Assembly (NCBI RefSeq): GCF_016918545.1
Contig: NZ_JAFFQC010000020.1
Coordinates: 1-64,000 of the forward strand
Length of the DNA: 64,000 nucleotides
Origin: Desulfobulbus alkaliphilus
GTDB taxonomy: Bacteria > Desulfobacterota > Desulfobulbia > Desulfobulbales > Desulfobulbaceae
Direction: 5' to 3'
Every line of letters begins with the position of its first letter. The first letter of the stretch is position 1. The notes below the pieces were generated by a model. The model made no database searches, was not told the origin of the DNA, and saw only the letters and a list, made by a program, of their open reading frames with translations. Positions 1 to 7,745 of the stretch are shown in pieces. Position numbers and translations under genes: made by a program.

Positions 1-28
1 ATCCCCCGGCTTTGCCGGGGGATTTTCT
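1..28 (+). terminator. Rho-independent terminator of an upstream gene
   Basis: A ten-base stem (ATCCCCCGGC with GCCGGGGGAT) encloses a three-base loop and is followed by TTTT. It points rightwards, so it would end a plus-strand transcript that starts left of the window. The hairpin is nearly symmetric and could also act on the minus strand, but the T run is only on the plus side. Confidence 0.75.
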
Positions 29-759
29 GGGGGAATTAATAATAAGACTCAAGGGGAACTCTGGATATCGTAGATGCGAAAAGCGTGTCTCGGCAGCAAA
101 ATGCCTTGGACCAGCTGGGTACAGATAACAGGCAAAACCGGCTTGAAAAGAACAGTCCAGGCAATATTATTTCAGAATAAGTTCAATACTGTAGCAGGTC
201 CGTATAACACATTTTGCTGCCACAACCAGCGAGGCCTCCGTTGAAAACGCACGCGTCCCCTGATCCTTTCCTGGTGTTCCTTTTGATTGGCTGCACAATG
301 CTGTTGATTGCCGGCTGTACCGCAAAAAAACAAACGGAACCTGGCAGCTAGGCCAGGAAGCTTAATAGCTCTTTGAAATCGCGACAGTTCACTCGGATTA
401 AACCTATTGTTACCTTGGTTCGTCTGGATCTGCCACCTCTGTCATTGCCATCAGCAACGAATATGTCTTTCGCGCCAGAGTCTGGGCCCATATTGGAATT
501 TCTGAAAAGATACTAAGCGGATGGCGGCAATGGCACACCGTTGTAAGTACTTGATTCTGCAGGTAGTACGATGCTGTAATCCGCGCCCCCGATGAGCGTC
601 AGGCTGGTGTGTGGTATTTGCTAAACGTCATCAACACTGTTCGCATGCCCGAGACGGGGTACTGGAAATTTTTCAACCGGTTTCCACTCCCGGCAGAGAG
701 TGTGGCGAACGAGAAAAAGAGCGATTATTTCAACAGAGCTGGACTCCTTCACGAGGTCT
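29..759. other. Intergenic stretch without a convincing gene
   Basis: Downstream flank of the ABC transporter operon. Apart from a very short lipoprotein-like reading frame at 241-351, only short frames without coding character are visible. It may be decayed sequence; frames around 570-760 carry protein-like stretches, but I could not tie them to a family. Confidence 0.4.
241..351 (+). CDS. Possible truncated lipoprotein (36 aa)
   Basis: Starts at TTG with GAGG six bases upstream. It encodes a positively charged start, a hydrophobic stretch and a lipobox (LIAGC, about residues 22-26), then stops ten residues after the lipobox cysteine. A real lipoprotein would continue, so this is either a decayed gene cut by the stop at 349-351 or a tiny lysis-type lipoprotein. 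No homologous continuation was recognised downstream in any frame. Could be chance. Confidence 0.25.
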   Translation: MKTHASPDPFLVFLLIGCTMLLIAGCTAKKQTEPGS

Positions 760-2232
760 TTAAGCACCGTATACCGGATGTTCTCGCGGACTTGTTTGGT
801 GACAAGCGGAAAATGCAGCGTCCCTGCTGATCGCCTCCTCTCCCAGGAAAAGGAGCCGATCAGCTACCTTTCCGATCAGATCAGCATGATGACTGACCAG
901 AAGGATGGCACACTGCCGTTCGCGGGCACAACGCACCAGCAGATTCATCATCTCCTGCTGGGTAATCAGATCCAACCGTGACGTTGGTTCATCGGCAAAC
1001 AGAAAGATCGGATCAAGAAGCAGAACCCGCAGCAGGGCGAAACGCTGTAATTCACCACCGGAGATCTGCTCAGGGAGACGATCGAGCAACTCCGGTTGCA
1101 ACCGAAGCTCGTCCATCAAGGTATCCCTGATCCCGGGTTGCAGCGCATGGAGCCGGATCAGATCTTCAACCGCCTGACCAATGGTTATCGAGCGGGGAAA
1201 AGCGGCCGGTGGATCCTGATAAAGTTTCTGATATCGCAATGGTGGATGGGAGCCATCCCGCCAGACTGTGCCGGTGTCCGGCTGCAGCAGGCCCAGCAGC
1301 AGGTCACCGAAGGTACTCTTGCCACAGCCGCTGGGTCCGGTCACGCCGACGATTTCTCCAGGAGCAATGCTAAAATTTTGGTGCTTGAACAGTTGTTTGC
1401 CCCCTCGAGTAATACCCAGCGAATGTGCCTTAATCACCGGGCTGACACCATTGCTGGCCCGGCCCCCCAATTTTTCCCAGGACGCGGGATCAGCCGCCAG
1501 CAATCGTTTACTGTAAGGATGAACTGGATTTTGCAAAACCCTGGCGGCCGGTCCCTGCTCAACGATCCTGCCTTCGCACATAATCGCCACGTGCCCCCCA
1601 AGGCGACGGGCCACTCCAATATCATGGGTGATGGTCAGCAGGCCGATTCCATCAGCAACTTTTTGCAGGAGAAGATCGACAATATCCTGCCAGCGCTGGG
1701 CATCCAGGCCCTTGGTTGGTTCGTCCGCCAGTAATATACCGGCCCCACCGACACTGGCAGCGGCAAAGGCAACCCGTTGGGCCATGCCTCCGGACAATTC
1801 CGATGGTAATTTTCCCGCGGCATCAGTCAAACCAAGCCCGCTTAAGGTAGCTTGAGCCAAGCGACCCGCTGACGCACCGGAGACGGCCCCCGCAACCATA
1901 TATCCTTCCTTGACCTGAGGAAGAACCCGCATGGTCGGATCAAGGGCCAGCCAGGGTTCCTGGGGCAATATCGCCAACTCCCTGCCCCAGATTGCCCGGC
2001 GCTGCTTCGGTATCAGGCCAAGCAGATCCCGTTCTCCCAGGAAAATCCGTCCCTGGGCCCGCAGTTCCGAGGGCAATACCCCCATGACAGCCTGGGCCAG
2101 GAGGCTCTTACCGCATCCTGTTTCTCCCAGAATGGTGCATGGTTCGCGGGTACGGACCTGCAGAGAGACAGGGTGCACAATGGTTTTTTCACCACTGACC
2201 GTCAGTTCCTTGATGTCGAGCAGTGTTTTCAT
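760..2232 (-). CDS. Fused two-domain ABC transporter ATPase (nickel/peptide type, DppD-DppF-like)
   Basis: Energises the importer encoded by the three upstream genes, at the cytoplasmic face. The 490 residues hold two complete ABC domains in one chain. The first has Walker A GETGCGKS near residue 36, signature LSGGMAQR and Walker B LLADEPTKGLD. The second has Walker A GPSGCGKS near 304, signature ISGGELQR and FADEPTSRLD. Nickel and peptide importers usually split these into two proteins (NikD/NikE, DppD/DppF), so this is a fusion of both. It overlaps the upstream permease by four bases and is the last gene of the operon. Substrate is not readable from the ATPase; the upstream cobalamin riboswitch suggests cobalt or a corrinoid. 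Confidence 0.9.
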   Translation of the reverse strand: MKTLLDIKELTVSGEKTIVHPVSLQVRTREPCTILGETGCGKSLLAQAVMGVLPSELRAQGRIFLGERDLLGLIPKQRRAIWGRELAILPQEPWLALDPTMRVLPQVKEGYMVAGAVSGASAGRLAQATLSGLGLTDAAGKLPSELSGGMAQRVAFAAASVGGAGILLADEPTKGLDAQRWQDIVDLLLQKVADGIGLLTITHDIGVARRLGGHVAIMCEGRIVEQGPAARVLQNPVHPYSKRLLAADPASWEKLGGRASNGVSPVIKAHSLGITRGGKQLFKHQNFSIAPGEIVGVTGPSGCGKSTFGDLLLGLLQPDTGTVWRDGSHPPLRYQKLYQDPPAAFPRSITIGQAVEDLIRLHALQPGIRDTLMDELRLQPELLDRLPEQISGGELQRFALLRVLLLDPIFLFADEPTSRLDLITQQEMMNLLVRCARERQCAILLVSHHADLIGKVADRLLFLGEEAISRDAAFSACHQTSPREHPVYGA

Positions 2233-3047
2233 CGAATTTTTCCTCCAGCAATGAGATTGAGACTGAGCACCAGGAGAAAAAGAATGAGAATGGGTTGGAG
2301 AAAAATAAGGGGCGCCTCCTGGTAATACGGCAGCAATTCAATCATCATCTGACCGAGTTCTGGTGTTGGTGGCCGAATGCCGACACTGATGAACCCCAGG
2401 GCGGCCACGGAAAGAATAGCTGTTGCCGCGCCAAAGGCGCTGAGAGTCAGAACATTGGCCTGCAGTTCAGGCCAGAAATGCCGTCGAAAGACGTACCAGG
2501 GTCCGAAACCAAGCAACCTGGTCGCCTGGACAGCCGGAGAGGTAGCCAGCGGCTGAACCAGAGCCCTGGTCATGCGAAACTGTTCAACCCACAGTATCAT
2601 CGCGATACCCAGGTAAAGCGGCCAGAAGGATCCCGGAGCAATGGCTACCAGTAACAGCACCAGCAGCAGACCGGGCAGAGCCAGGAAAGTGTCGGCGAGC
2701 AAAGAGGTGCAACGCTCCGCCAATCCTCCTCTGGTAGCGGCAAGGATGCCCAGACTGACCCCAATAAGAGATGCTGTCGCTGTGGTTATCAGGGCAATGG
2801 CCACGGACACACGAATTGCAGCCGTTAGGCGCAGCAGCATATCCCGACCGAGATGATCCGTCCCCAGCAGGTATTCTTTCCCTGGAGTACTGAGGATCGC
2901 GGAAAGATTCTGCCTGCCGGGATCGCCGCTCACCAGGAACGGTCCCACCATCCCGAAGGCAATAAGAAAGAAAAGAAGACCACTGCCAATCATTCGGGTC
3001 CGATACACGGAGACAGCTTTGCTGTTTCCCGTTCCTTGCTTCTTCAT
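2229..3047 (-). CDS. ABC transporter permease (DppC/NikC type)
   Basis: Inner-membrane permease of 272 residues, the usual size for the NikC/DppC family. It has an N-terminal membrane segment (about 17-39), a periplasmic section with the family-typical LLGTDHLGRDMLLRL stretch near 60-75, then a five-helix transport domain. It overlaps both neighbours by four bases (ATGA type), so it is translationally coupled within the operon. It pairs with the DppB/NikB-type permease upstream. Family assignment is firm; the specific cargo is inferred only from the riboswitch. Confidence 0.92.
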   Translation of the reverse strand: MKKQGTGNSKAVSVYRTRMIGSGLLFFLIAFGMVGPFLVSGDPGRQNLSAILSTPGKEYLLGTDHLGRDMLLRLTAAIRVSVAIALITTATASLIGVSLGILAATRGGLAERCTSLLADTFLALPGLLLVLLLVAIAPGSFWPLYLGIAMILWVEQFRMTRALVQPLATSPAVQATRLLGFGPWYVFRRHFWPELQANVLTLSAFGAATAILSVAALGFISVGIRPPTPELGQMMIELLPYYQEAPLIFLQPILILFLLVLSLNLIAGGKIR

Positions 3048-3994
3048 ACAACCCTCTCCCTTGGGTCGACCAGACGATTGAGAAAATCCACCAGGGCATT
3101 GAGGAACACGAACATCAACCCCATGACAAAGGCCGTACCCTGTATCATGGGGATATCACGTGCCACGATGGCATGCACCAGGGAGTGCCCAATGCCCGGC
3201 CAGGCAAAAAGTGTTTCCACCACCACAACCCCTTCAATGAGATACACAAATTGCATCCCCAGATAGGTAATGATCGGCACACTGACATTGCGTAAACCGT
3301 GTCGAAAAAAAACCTGACTCTCAGACAGCCCCTTGGTGCGGCCAAACAGATAATAATCGGATTCTCTCACTTTAATCATCGCATCCCGGGCGATCCTGCT
3401 GGATACGGCCGCCAGGCCCAGAGCCAGTGTCAAGGCAGGAAGAACCCGGGAAAGCGGGTGCCCATGGCCGGCAACCGGCAGCAGACCGGCCTGGATGGAA
3501 AAAATCATGATCAGCACCAGGCCGATGGCAAAATGAGGGATCGAGCGGAAAACAACCGAAGAGGCCAGGACCAGCCGGTCGATGATACTTCCGGGTCGAA
3601 AACCGGCCAGTAATCCCAGGGGCGGACCGATGAACAGGGATAGAATCAAGGCTGTGGCGGCCAGGTCGACCGAATGGCCGAGTTCATGAAAAATGGCATC
3701 ACGAACCAACTCCCCGGTGACCAGGGAATATCCGAGATCAAATCGGATGAGATCCCAGAACCAGGACAGAAAAGCGAGAATCGGGGATCCGTCAAGCCCC
3801 AGCTCCAACCGGACCGCCTCGGCGGCGACGCTGTCCACCAGATCATACCCATACCGACCGGCGGCTATGCGATAGGCGAGGTCTCCAGGCAGAACCCGTA
3901 CCATGATGAAAGTGCCCAGACCGACCAGGAAAGCAACCAGAAAGGCCTGGAAAACCCGGTATCCAATGGTCGCCTGATTCATTGTTCGTTCCAC
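3044..3994 (-). CDS. ABC transporter permease (DppB/NikB type)
   Basis: Inner-membrane permease of 316 residues. It has an N-terminal membrane helix ending in TFIMVRVLPGDLAYRI, a periplasmic loop and the conserved cytoplasmic EAA-type region near RIARDAMIKVRESDYY, where the ATPase docks. It forms the heterodimeric channel with the next permease. It overlaps the upstream solute-binding protein gene by 16 bases and the downstream permease by four. Family is clear; substrate is not. Confidence 0.92.
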   Translation of the reverse strand: MERTMNQATIGYRVFQAFLVAFLVGLGTFIMVRVLPGDLAYRIAAGRYGYDLVDSVAAEAVRLELGLDGSPILAFLSWFWDLIRFDLGYSLVTGELVRDAIFHELGHSVDLAATALILSLFIGPPLGLLAGFRPGSIIDRLVLASSVVFRSIPHFAIGLVLIMIFSIQAGLLPVAGHGHPLSRVLPALTLALGLAAVSSRIARDAMIKVRESDYYLFGRTKGLSESQVFFRHGLRNVSVPIITYLGMQFVYLIEGVVVVETLFAWPGIGHSLVHAIVARDIPMIQGTAFVMGLMFVFLNALVDFLNRLVDPRERVV

Positions 3995-5502
3995 TCCATT
4001 GCCGAAATATTATAAACACGTTCAAAGGGGTCTATGATCACGTTGGTGACTTGACGGGAAACAGCAACGGTTTGCTGATACCAGCTGATTGGAATAATCG
4101 GCATTTCCTCGTGCAGGATTTCCGAGACCTGTCTATTCAACTCCTCGGCGGTGTCGTTCTCTCCGGAGACGATCAACTTCGCCAGAATTGCAGATAATTG
4201 ATCACTGTTCCAGTTCATGGCCCCCCAGTCCCCGCCACCGGGTGCAAAATCCTGGACCAGGATGCCCAAGGGATCAGGAACCAGCGCGAGCAATCTGGAA
4301 ATCAATCCTATCTCCAAAGAGTTGTCCTGGTGACGAGCCGGAATGACACTGGAATTACTGATGGCTATGGTCGCCTCAACCCCGACCGATCGCCATTGAT
4401 CCTGGACCGCGGCGGCAATAAGAGGCAATTCTGGACGGTCAGGATAGGTGACTATTTCCACCTGCAACAGTTGACCGTCACGCTCGAGTTTCCCGGCATC
4501 ATTGACATGCCACCCTGCTTCCTGCAACAGGTGCCTGGCTTGCTCGGTGTCGTACCGCAGAGGTGCGCTGTCGGAAAGATGCCAAGCCTGCATGCTCGGA
4601 GGAAAGTATTGATTGGCAACCAGATCCGGTTGGCGGAGAATGGCTTGCGCGATCCCGGCTCGATCGATGGCCAGACTGAGGGCCTGTCTGACCCGGACGT
4701 CTTCCAGACCCGGATGGGCACAATTAAGCTTCAAGGAAACAATGCGTGGCAGGGGAACGGTACGAATCTCCAGATGATCTCTTCGGGCCAGGCGCTGTAC
4801 GCTGGCGGGATCAATGGTGAACACGACGTGGGCCTCACCGCTTTCCGCGAGCAGAGCCCTGGTTTCACCTCGACCGGCGGCAAGATATCCGGCTCGCTCA
4901 ATTTTGGGTTGAGGCCCCCAGTATTCGGTAAATACGGCAACTTCCATTTTCTGTGGGGGTTGCAGGAGGGTGATTCGATACGGTCCGGTGCCGATGACCT
5001 CGACCACATTGCCGCTCTCGTCATACGCTGCCGGTGCCAGAATCATGGTTGAATAATGGGTAAGAAACGACAGAATCGGTGAAAAAGGTTCACTCAGAGT
5101 GAGGACAATAGCTTCATTGTCTGCTTCGATGCTTTCCACAGGGGCCCGGTTGAGCACGCCGGGTTTCTGTCGGGCGATGAGCAGTGAATTGACCACCGTC
5201 TCCGTCGTCATCAGGGTGCCATCATGAAATCGTACATCAGGCCGAATCGTGAACCGCCAGATCCGCCCGTCATCGGAGGTGTCCCATGAGGCGGCCAACC
5301 CAGGGATATGGGACCCATTGAGGTCAACGTTTACCAGGGTTTCAGCGACTTCCAATCGGCCATAGACAAATCCGGCCCGGGAAGGATCCTTGGATGATAT
5401 CTCCCAAGGAGCAACGATCTGGATCATCGGCGGCGCCGCAAAGGCAGAAAAAGGCAGCAACAATACCAACACCACCATAAAAGCACCTAAAATTTTACTC
5501 AT
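3979..5502 (-). CDS. Periplasmic solute-binding protein of nickel/peptide family (SBP_bac_5)
   Basis: First structural gene of the operon and the substrate receptor. The 507-residue protein begins with a clear signal peptide (MSKILGAFMVVLVLLLPFSAFA) and carries the SBP_bac_5 hallmarks: a GLAASWDTSDDGRIWRFTIR stretch near 68-87, RFHDGTLMTTETV, VIGTGPYRI near 170 and VRVRQALSLAIDR near 260. The start ATG is preceded by GGGAGAGAGA. It lies about 270 bases downstream of a cobalamin riboswitch-terminator, which would lower expression when cobalamin is plentiful. This suggests uptake of cobalt, a cobalt chelate or a corrinoid; nickel or peptides remain possible. Confidence 0.9.
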   Translation of the reverse strand: MSKILGAFMVVLVLLLPFSAFAAPPMIQIVAPWEISSKDPSRAGFVYGRLEVAETLVNVDLNGSHIPGLAASWDTSDDGRIWRFTIRPDVRFHDGTLMTTETVVNSLLIARQKPGVLNRAPVESIEADNEAIVLTLSEPFSPILSFLTHYSTMILAPAAYDESGNVVEVIGTGPYRITLLQPPQKMEVAVFTEYWGPQPKIERAGYLAAGRGETRALLAESGEAHVVFTIDPASVQRLARRDHLEIRTVPLPRIVSLKLNCAHPGLEDVRVRQALSLAIDRAGIAQAILRQPDLVANQYFPPSMQAWHLSDSAPLRYDTEQARHLLQEAGWHVNDAGKLERDGQLLQVEIVTYPDRPELPLIAAAVQDQWRSVGVEATIAISNSSVIPARHQDNSLEIGLISRLLALVPDPLGILVQDFAPGGGDWGAMNWNSDQLSAILAKLIVSGENDTAEELNRQVSEILHEEMPIIPISWYQQTVAVSRQVTNVIIDPFERVYNISAMEWNEQ

Positions 5503-5773
5503 TATCTCTCTCCCTGTTTAATTTTGACAAAAAAACTCTATCCCCGGGAACATGACACGCTCCCTCACAACAATTCCGACCGACTACCCGTGGTCGGTGC
5601 GAGCATTTGTGAAAAATTAGTTTTTCCTTTAAAAGTTAGAAGTTACGAATGTAGCTGATATTTTAACTCAGTCAATATTTTTTTAACATTCAAAAAATGA
5701 AAGGGTTTATTTATATATCTGCATGCAGGAGCGTGGACATCAAAAGACCGGAAGAGGAGGAGAGTGATATCGG
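5503..5773. other. Long untranslated leader between riboswitch terminator and the binding-protein gene
   Basis: No gene seen. The stretch is A+T-rich (5620-5740) and holds a small hairpin at 5576-5597 (CCGACC/GGTCGG). The distance between the riboswitch terminator and the start codon is unusually long for this kind of control, so a second promoter may lie here. Confidence 0.5.
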
Positions 5774-5812
5774 CAAAAAAAAATCCCCGGATCATTAAAA
5801 TGATCCGGGGAT
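5774..5812 (-). terminator. Riboswitch-linked intrinsic terminator
   Basis: A perfect 13-base-pair stem (ATCCCCGGATCAT with its complement at 5800-5812) is followed, on the minus strand, by nine U residues (the A run at 5775-5783). It lies about 55 bases after the cobalamin aptamer and is its likely expression platform, stopping transcription of the ABC operon when ligand is bound. Confidence 0.9.
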
Positions 5813-5864
5813 GCCCTTTTGTCTCCACGTATCGTCCACGCTTCCCTTGTCCACGGGGAAAACG

Positions 5865-6045
5865 TCTCTTGCTTCAGGCAGGTCTTCTGACTTCCGGTTC
5901 ACCCTACTTGCCGCGTCTTCCCAACCAAACGGTCAGTGACAGAGGTGCGGCTTTCGTCCCCGGTTACAGCGGCGGGCCCGTCTCCGATTTCCACGGAGTT
6001 CCCTTTTCATCCCTTGCGGGACACCTGAAAGTCGCCTTAATTAAA
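5865..6045 (-). promoter_or_regulatory. Cobalamin (B12) riboswitch
   Basis: Read on the minus strand, the region carries the aptamer's conserved blocks in order: AGGGAACTCCGTGGAAATC near 6005-5985, CCGCTGTAACCGG near 5972-5960, GTCACTG near 5940, TTGGGAAGACGCGGCAAG near 5925-5905, and the B12 box AAGTCAGAAGACCTGCC at about 5893-5877. A strong terminator follows. It precedes the nickel/peptide-type ABC operon and would repress it at high adenosylcobalamin, tying that transporter to cobalt or corrinoid supply. Confidence 0.95.
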
Positions 6046-6118
6046 AAGATTGCGCGGATAAATCAATTAAAAAATTCAACCTGAATTTACGAGTATTGGT
6101 CCGTGGGTCAGATCTGTT

Positions 6119-6416
6119 GTCCGTTATCGTGCGATTAAAGTAAATTTTTTCCGACAATTAAGGAACCTGTTAGAGCGCTTGCAGGACTTTGAAAGTGAAG
6201 TTCTCCGGTTCCTGGATGATCCGCAGGTTCCCTTCACCAATACTCTGGCAGAAAATGACCTGCGGATGATTAAGGTGCAGCAAAGGATATCGGGTATGCT
6301 TCCAATCCATTGAAGGCGCGGAAATATTCTGCCGCATACGGAGCTACATTTCAACATGTAGAGAACAAGGCCTTACTGAGCCCGAAGCGCTGCGTTTACT
6401 CTCCCAAGGGAATTGA
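6119..6416 (+). pseudogene. IS66-family transposase remnant (C-terminal end, frameshifted)
   Basis: The plus strand reads RNLLERLQDFESEVLRF, then PFTNTLAENDLRMIKVQQ, the end of the IS66 transposase catalytic region. A frameshift near 6305 is followed in a second frame by EGAEIFCRIRSYISTCREQG and a stop at 6414-6416. Real IS66 transposases carry the same blocks (xFxNNxAExDLRMxKVxQKISG, then GAExFCRIRSYxSTxRKQG). Only about 95 of roughly 500 codons remain and no inverted repeats are seen, so the element is dead. It lies against the truncated ycgQ copy. Confidence 0.85.
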
Positions 6417-6911
6417 CCGGCTTTCATGAATGGGAGTGCGAATCCCATTTGTACTGAACAGAAACAGATAAGGAAAAGCGGGCTCGCTCTCTGCCGACAA
6501 GGTGGCATCGATAATCAGGGGAATAGTGAAGCCATGCCTTGCATACAGGGTCAGCCGTCCCCGAACGCGAACCCAGCTGTCATTGGCGAGGTCGCTGTCC
6601 TTTTTTGGGTCGATAAGAACGAAGACCGGCAGGGCATCGGCGGTGCAACAGGTTATCCTGTACCGGTAGCGGACCAGGAATTCCTCAGGCAGCTGCGGGT
6701 CGTGCAGCAGCCGACAGACCACCTCCACCTCCTCATGAAGATATCGATCGCTGTTCCGGTACAATCCGGTCAGGGACACCTCGCCCCTCGGTTCGTCCTC
6801 CCATGCCTCCCCATTGGCCCTCTTTTCGATAAATCCAGGGATCAATAAACCATCCGCGGTCCGTACACTTCTTTGCAACAAGAATAGAAGGCTTGGGGAT
6901 TGTCGCTGCAA
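6396..6911 (-). pseudogene. Truncated duplicate of ycgQ (TIGR03943-type protein)
   Basis: This 171-codon frame contains about 139 residues nearly identical to the C-terminal part of the intact ycgQ at 52191-52907, from RSVRTADGLLIPGF to the last residues FPYLF. Its first 13 and last 19 residues come from unrelated flanking DNA: the native start, all membrane segments and the native stop are missing. I count 12 mismatches in 417 bases and no indels, so the copy is recent and has drifted little. It sits beside the IS66 remnant, which may have been involved in the duplication. Unlikely to be functional without its membrane part. Confidence 0.85.
6462..6878 (-). repeat. 417-bp segmental duplication, copy 1 (partner at 52194-52610)
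   Basis: Aligns gap-free with 52194-52610, both in the same strand sense, with 12 substitutions (about 97% identity). Similarity ends sharply at both edges. Confidence 0.95.
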
Positions 6912-7226
6912 TGCCTTTCAGGTTGACAGCCGGGTATAAAACCGGGTAGAAAATGCCTGCCATTGAATAACCGGTTTTATAAAGACCCGGTTGGGGATGC
7001 ACCTGCCTATGCTGCCGGCAGTTCAGGTGCGAAATGCCAAACTCAGGGAGCAGAATTCCTGGACTCGGCCAATGCAATGATCGTAGTCGCTTTTACCTTG
7101 CCAACCTGAGATCAAGGCATAAAAACCACAACTTCCCTGGCGACGGCAAAGATACTGCGCGATGACCGTGGATTTTGCGAAGATAGCAGAAAACGCAAAA
7201 TCACCTTCTTCAAATGGACTGCCGCC
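6912..7226. other. Unassigned decayed intergenic DNA
   Basis: No credible gene. It holds a short inverted repeat (AAAACCGGGT at about 6939-6948 against ACCGGTTTTA near 6970-6979). A minus-strand frame across 7023-7325 has a ThiL/HypE-like phrase (LAFTTDVLV) but no sustained similarity. Confidence 0.4.
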
Positions 7227-7373
7227 ATGCCCCGATTGCAACTGCTCTTTTTTCCCGAAGGCATCGCCCTGATCAACCAGAACATCGGTTGTAAACGCCA
7301 GGGTACAACCATCCCCCATGTTCACAGCACTCTGCCTGTGTTCATCTATGATATCAACGATATGCAGCCTTGA
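7227..7373 (+). pseudogene. N-terminal scrap of a transposase-like gene
   Basis: A 48-codon frame reads LQLLFFPEGIALINQNIG then LPVFIYDINDMQP and stops. This resembles the start of a transposase family with the pattern LFPEG..LIN.....K......F...LPVF.HD.DD followed by a helix-turn-helix. That match is from memory. The rest of the gene is absent or scrambled. It adds to the picture of a transposon graveyard at 6.1-7.4 kb. Confidence 0.4.
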
Positions 7374-7745
7374 GCTCCCGGGCGGATACTTGCGGCTGCA
7401 CCCGGGTCAAACCCATCGAATCCCCGCGGTACAGTATGTCGGGGGAATGGGTGAAATTCCTTGACCGACCTGAAAGCCTGTCGGAAATCAACTCCACCAC
7501 ACGTACGGTTTTCCTGCCTTTTCCCGGAGGATCGGGTTTGAATGCTTGCCACCCAGGGGAAATGTGCATGCCACCCGCATGGAATGTCCAGGCGCCGAAT
7601 TCCGGCTGGCTTAAGTATTGGCGTGGTGACACATTCTTCCGAGATCAGGATGCCTGACCTTGCTCTCAATAATTTATACTCAAAATAACAAAATGTTATG
7701 ATGCAGTGCTGTTCAACCAACAACAACATAAATGGAGAATGATGT
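7374..7745. other. Intergenic region upstream of the CoA-transferase gene
   Basis: No recognisable gene. The last 90 bases are A+T-rich and include a TATGAT box near 7695-7700 that could belong to the promoter of the downstream gene, although no good -35 partner was found. Confidence 0.4.

Noticed and set aside
5643-5828. Small minus-strand frame in the ABC operon leader
   Set aside because: Spans the riboswitch terminator hairpin and has no ribosome site or coding character.
7023-7325. Minus-strand frame with LAFTTDVLVDQGD, considered a ThiL/HypE fragment
   Set aside because: Only one short phrase fits, and the plus-strand transposase-like reading of the same DNA is more coherent.
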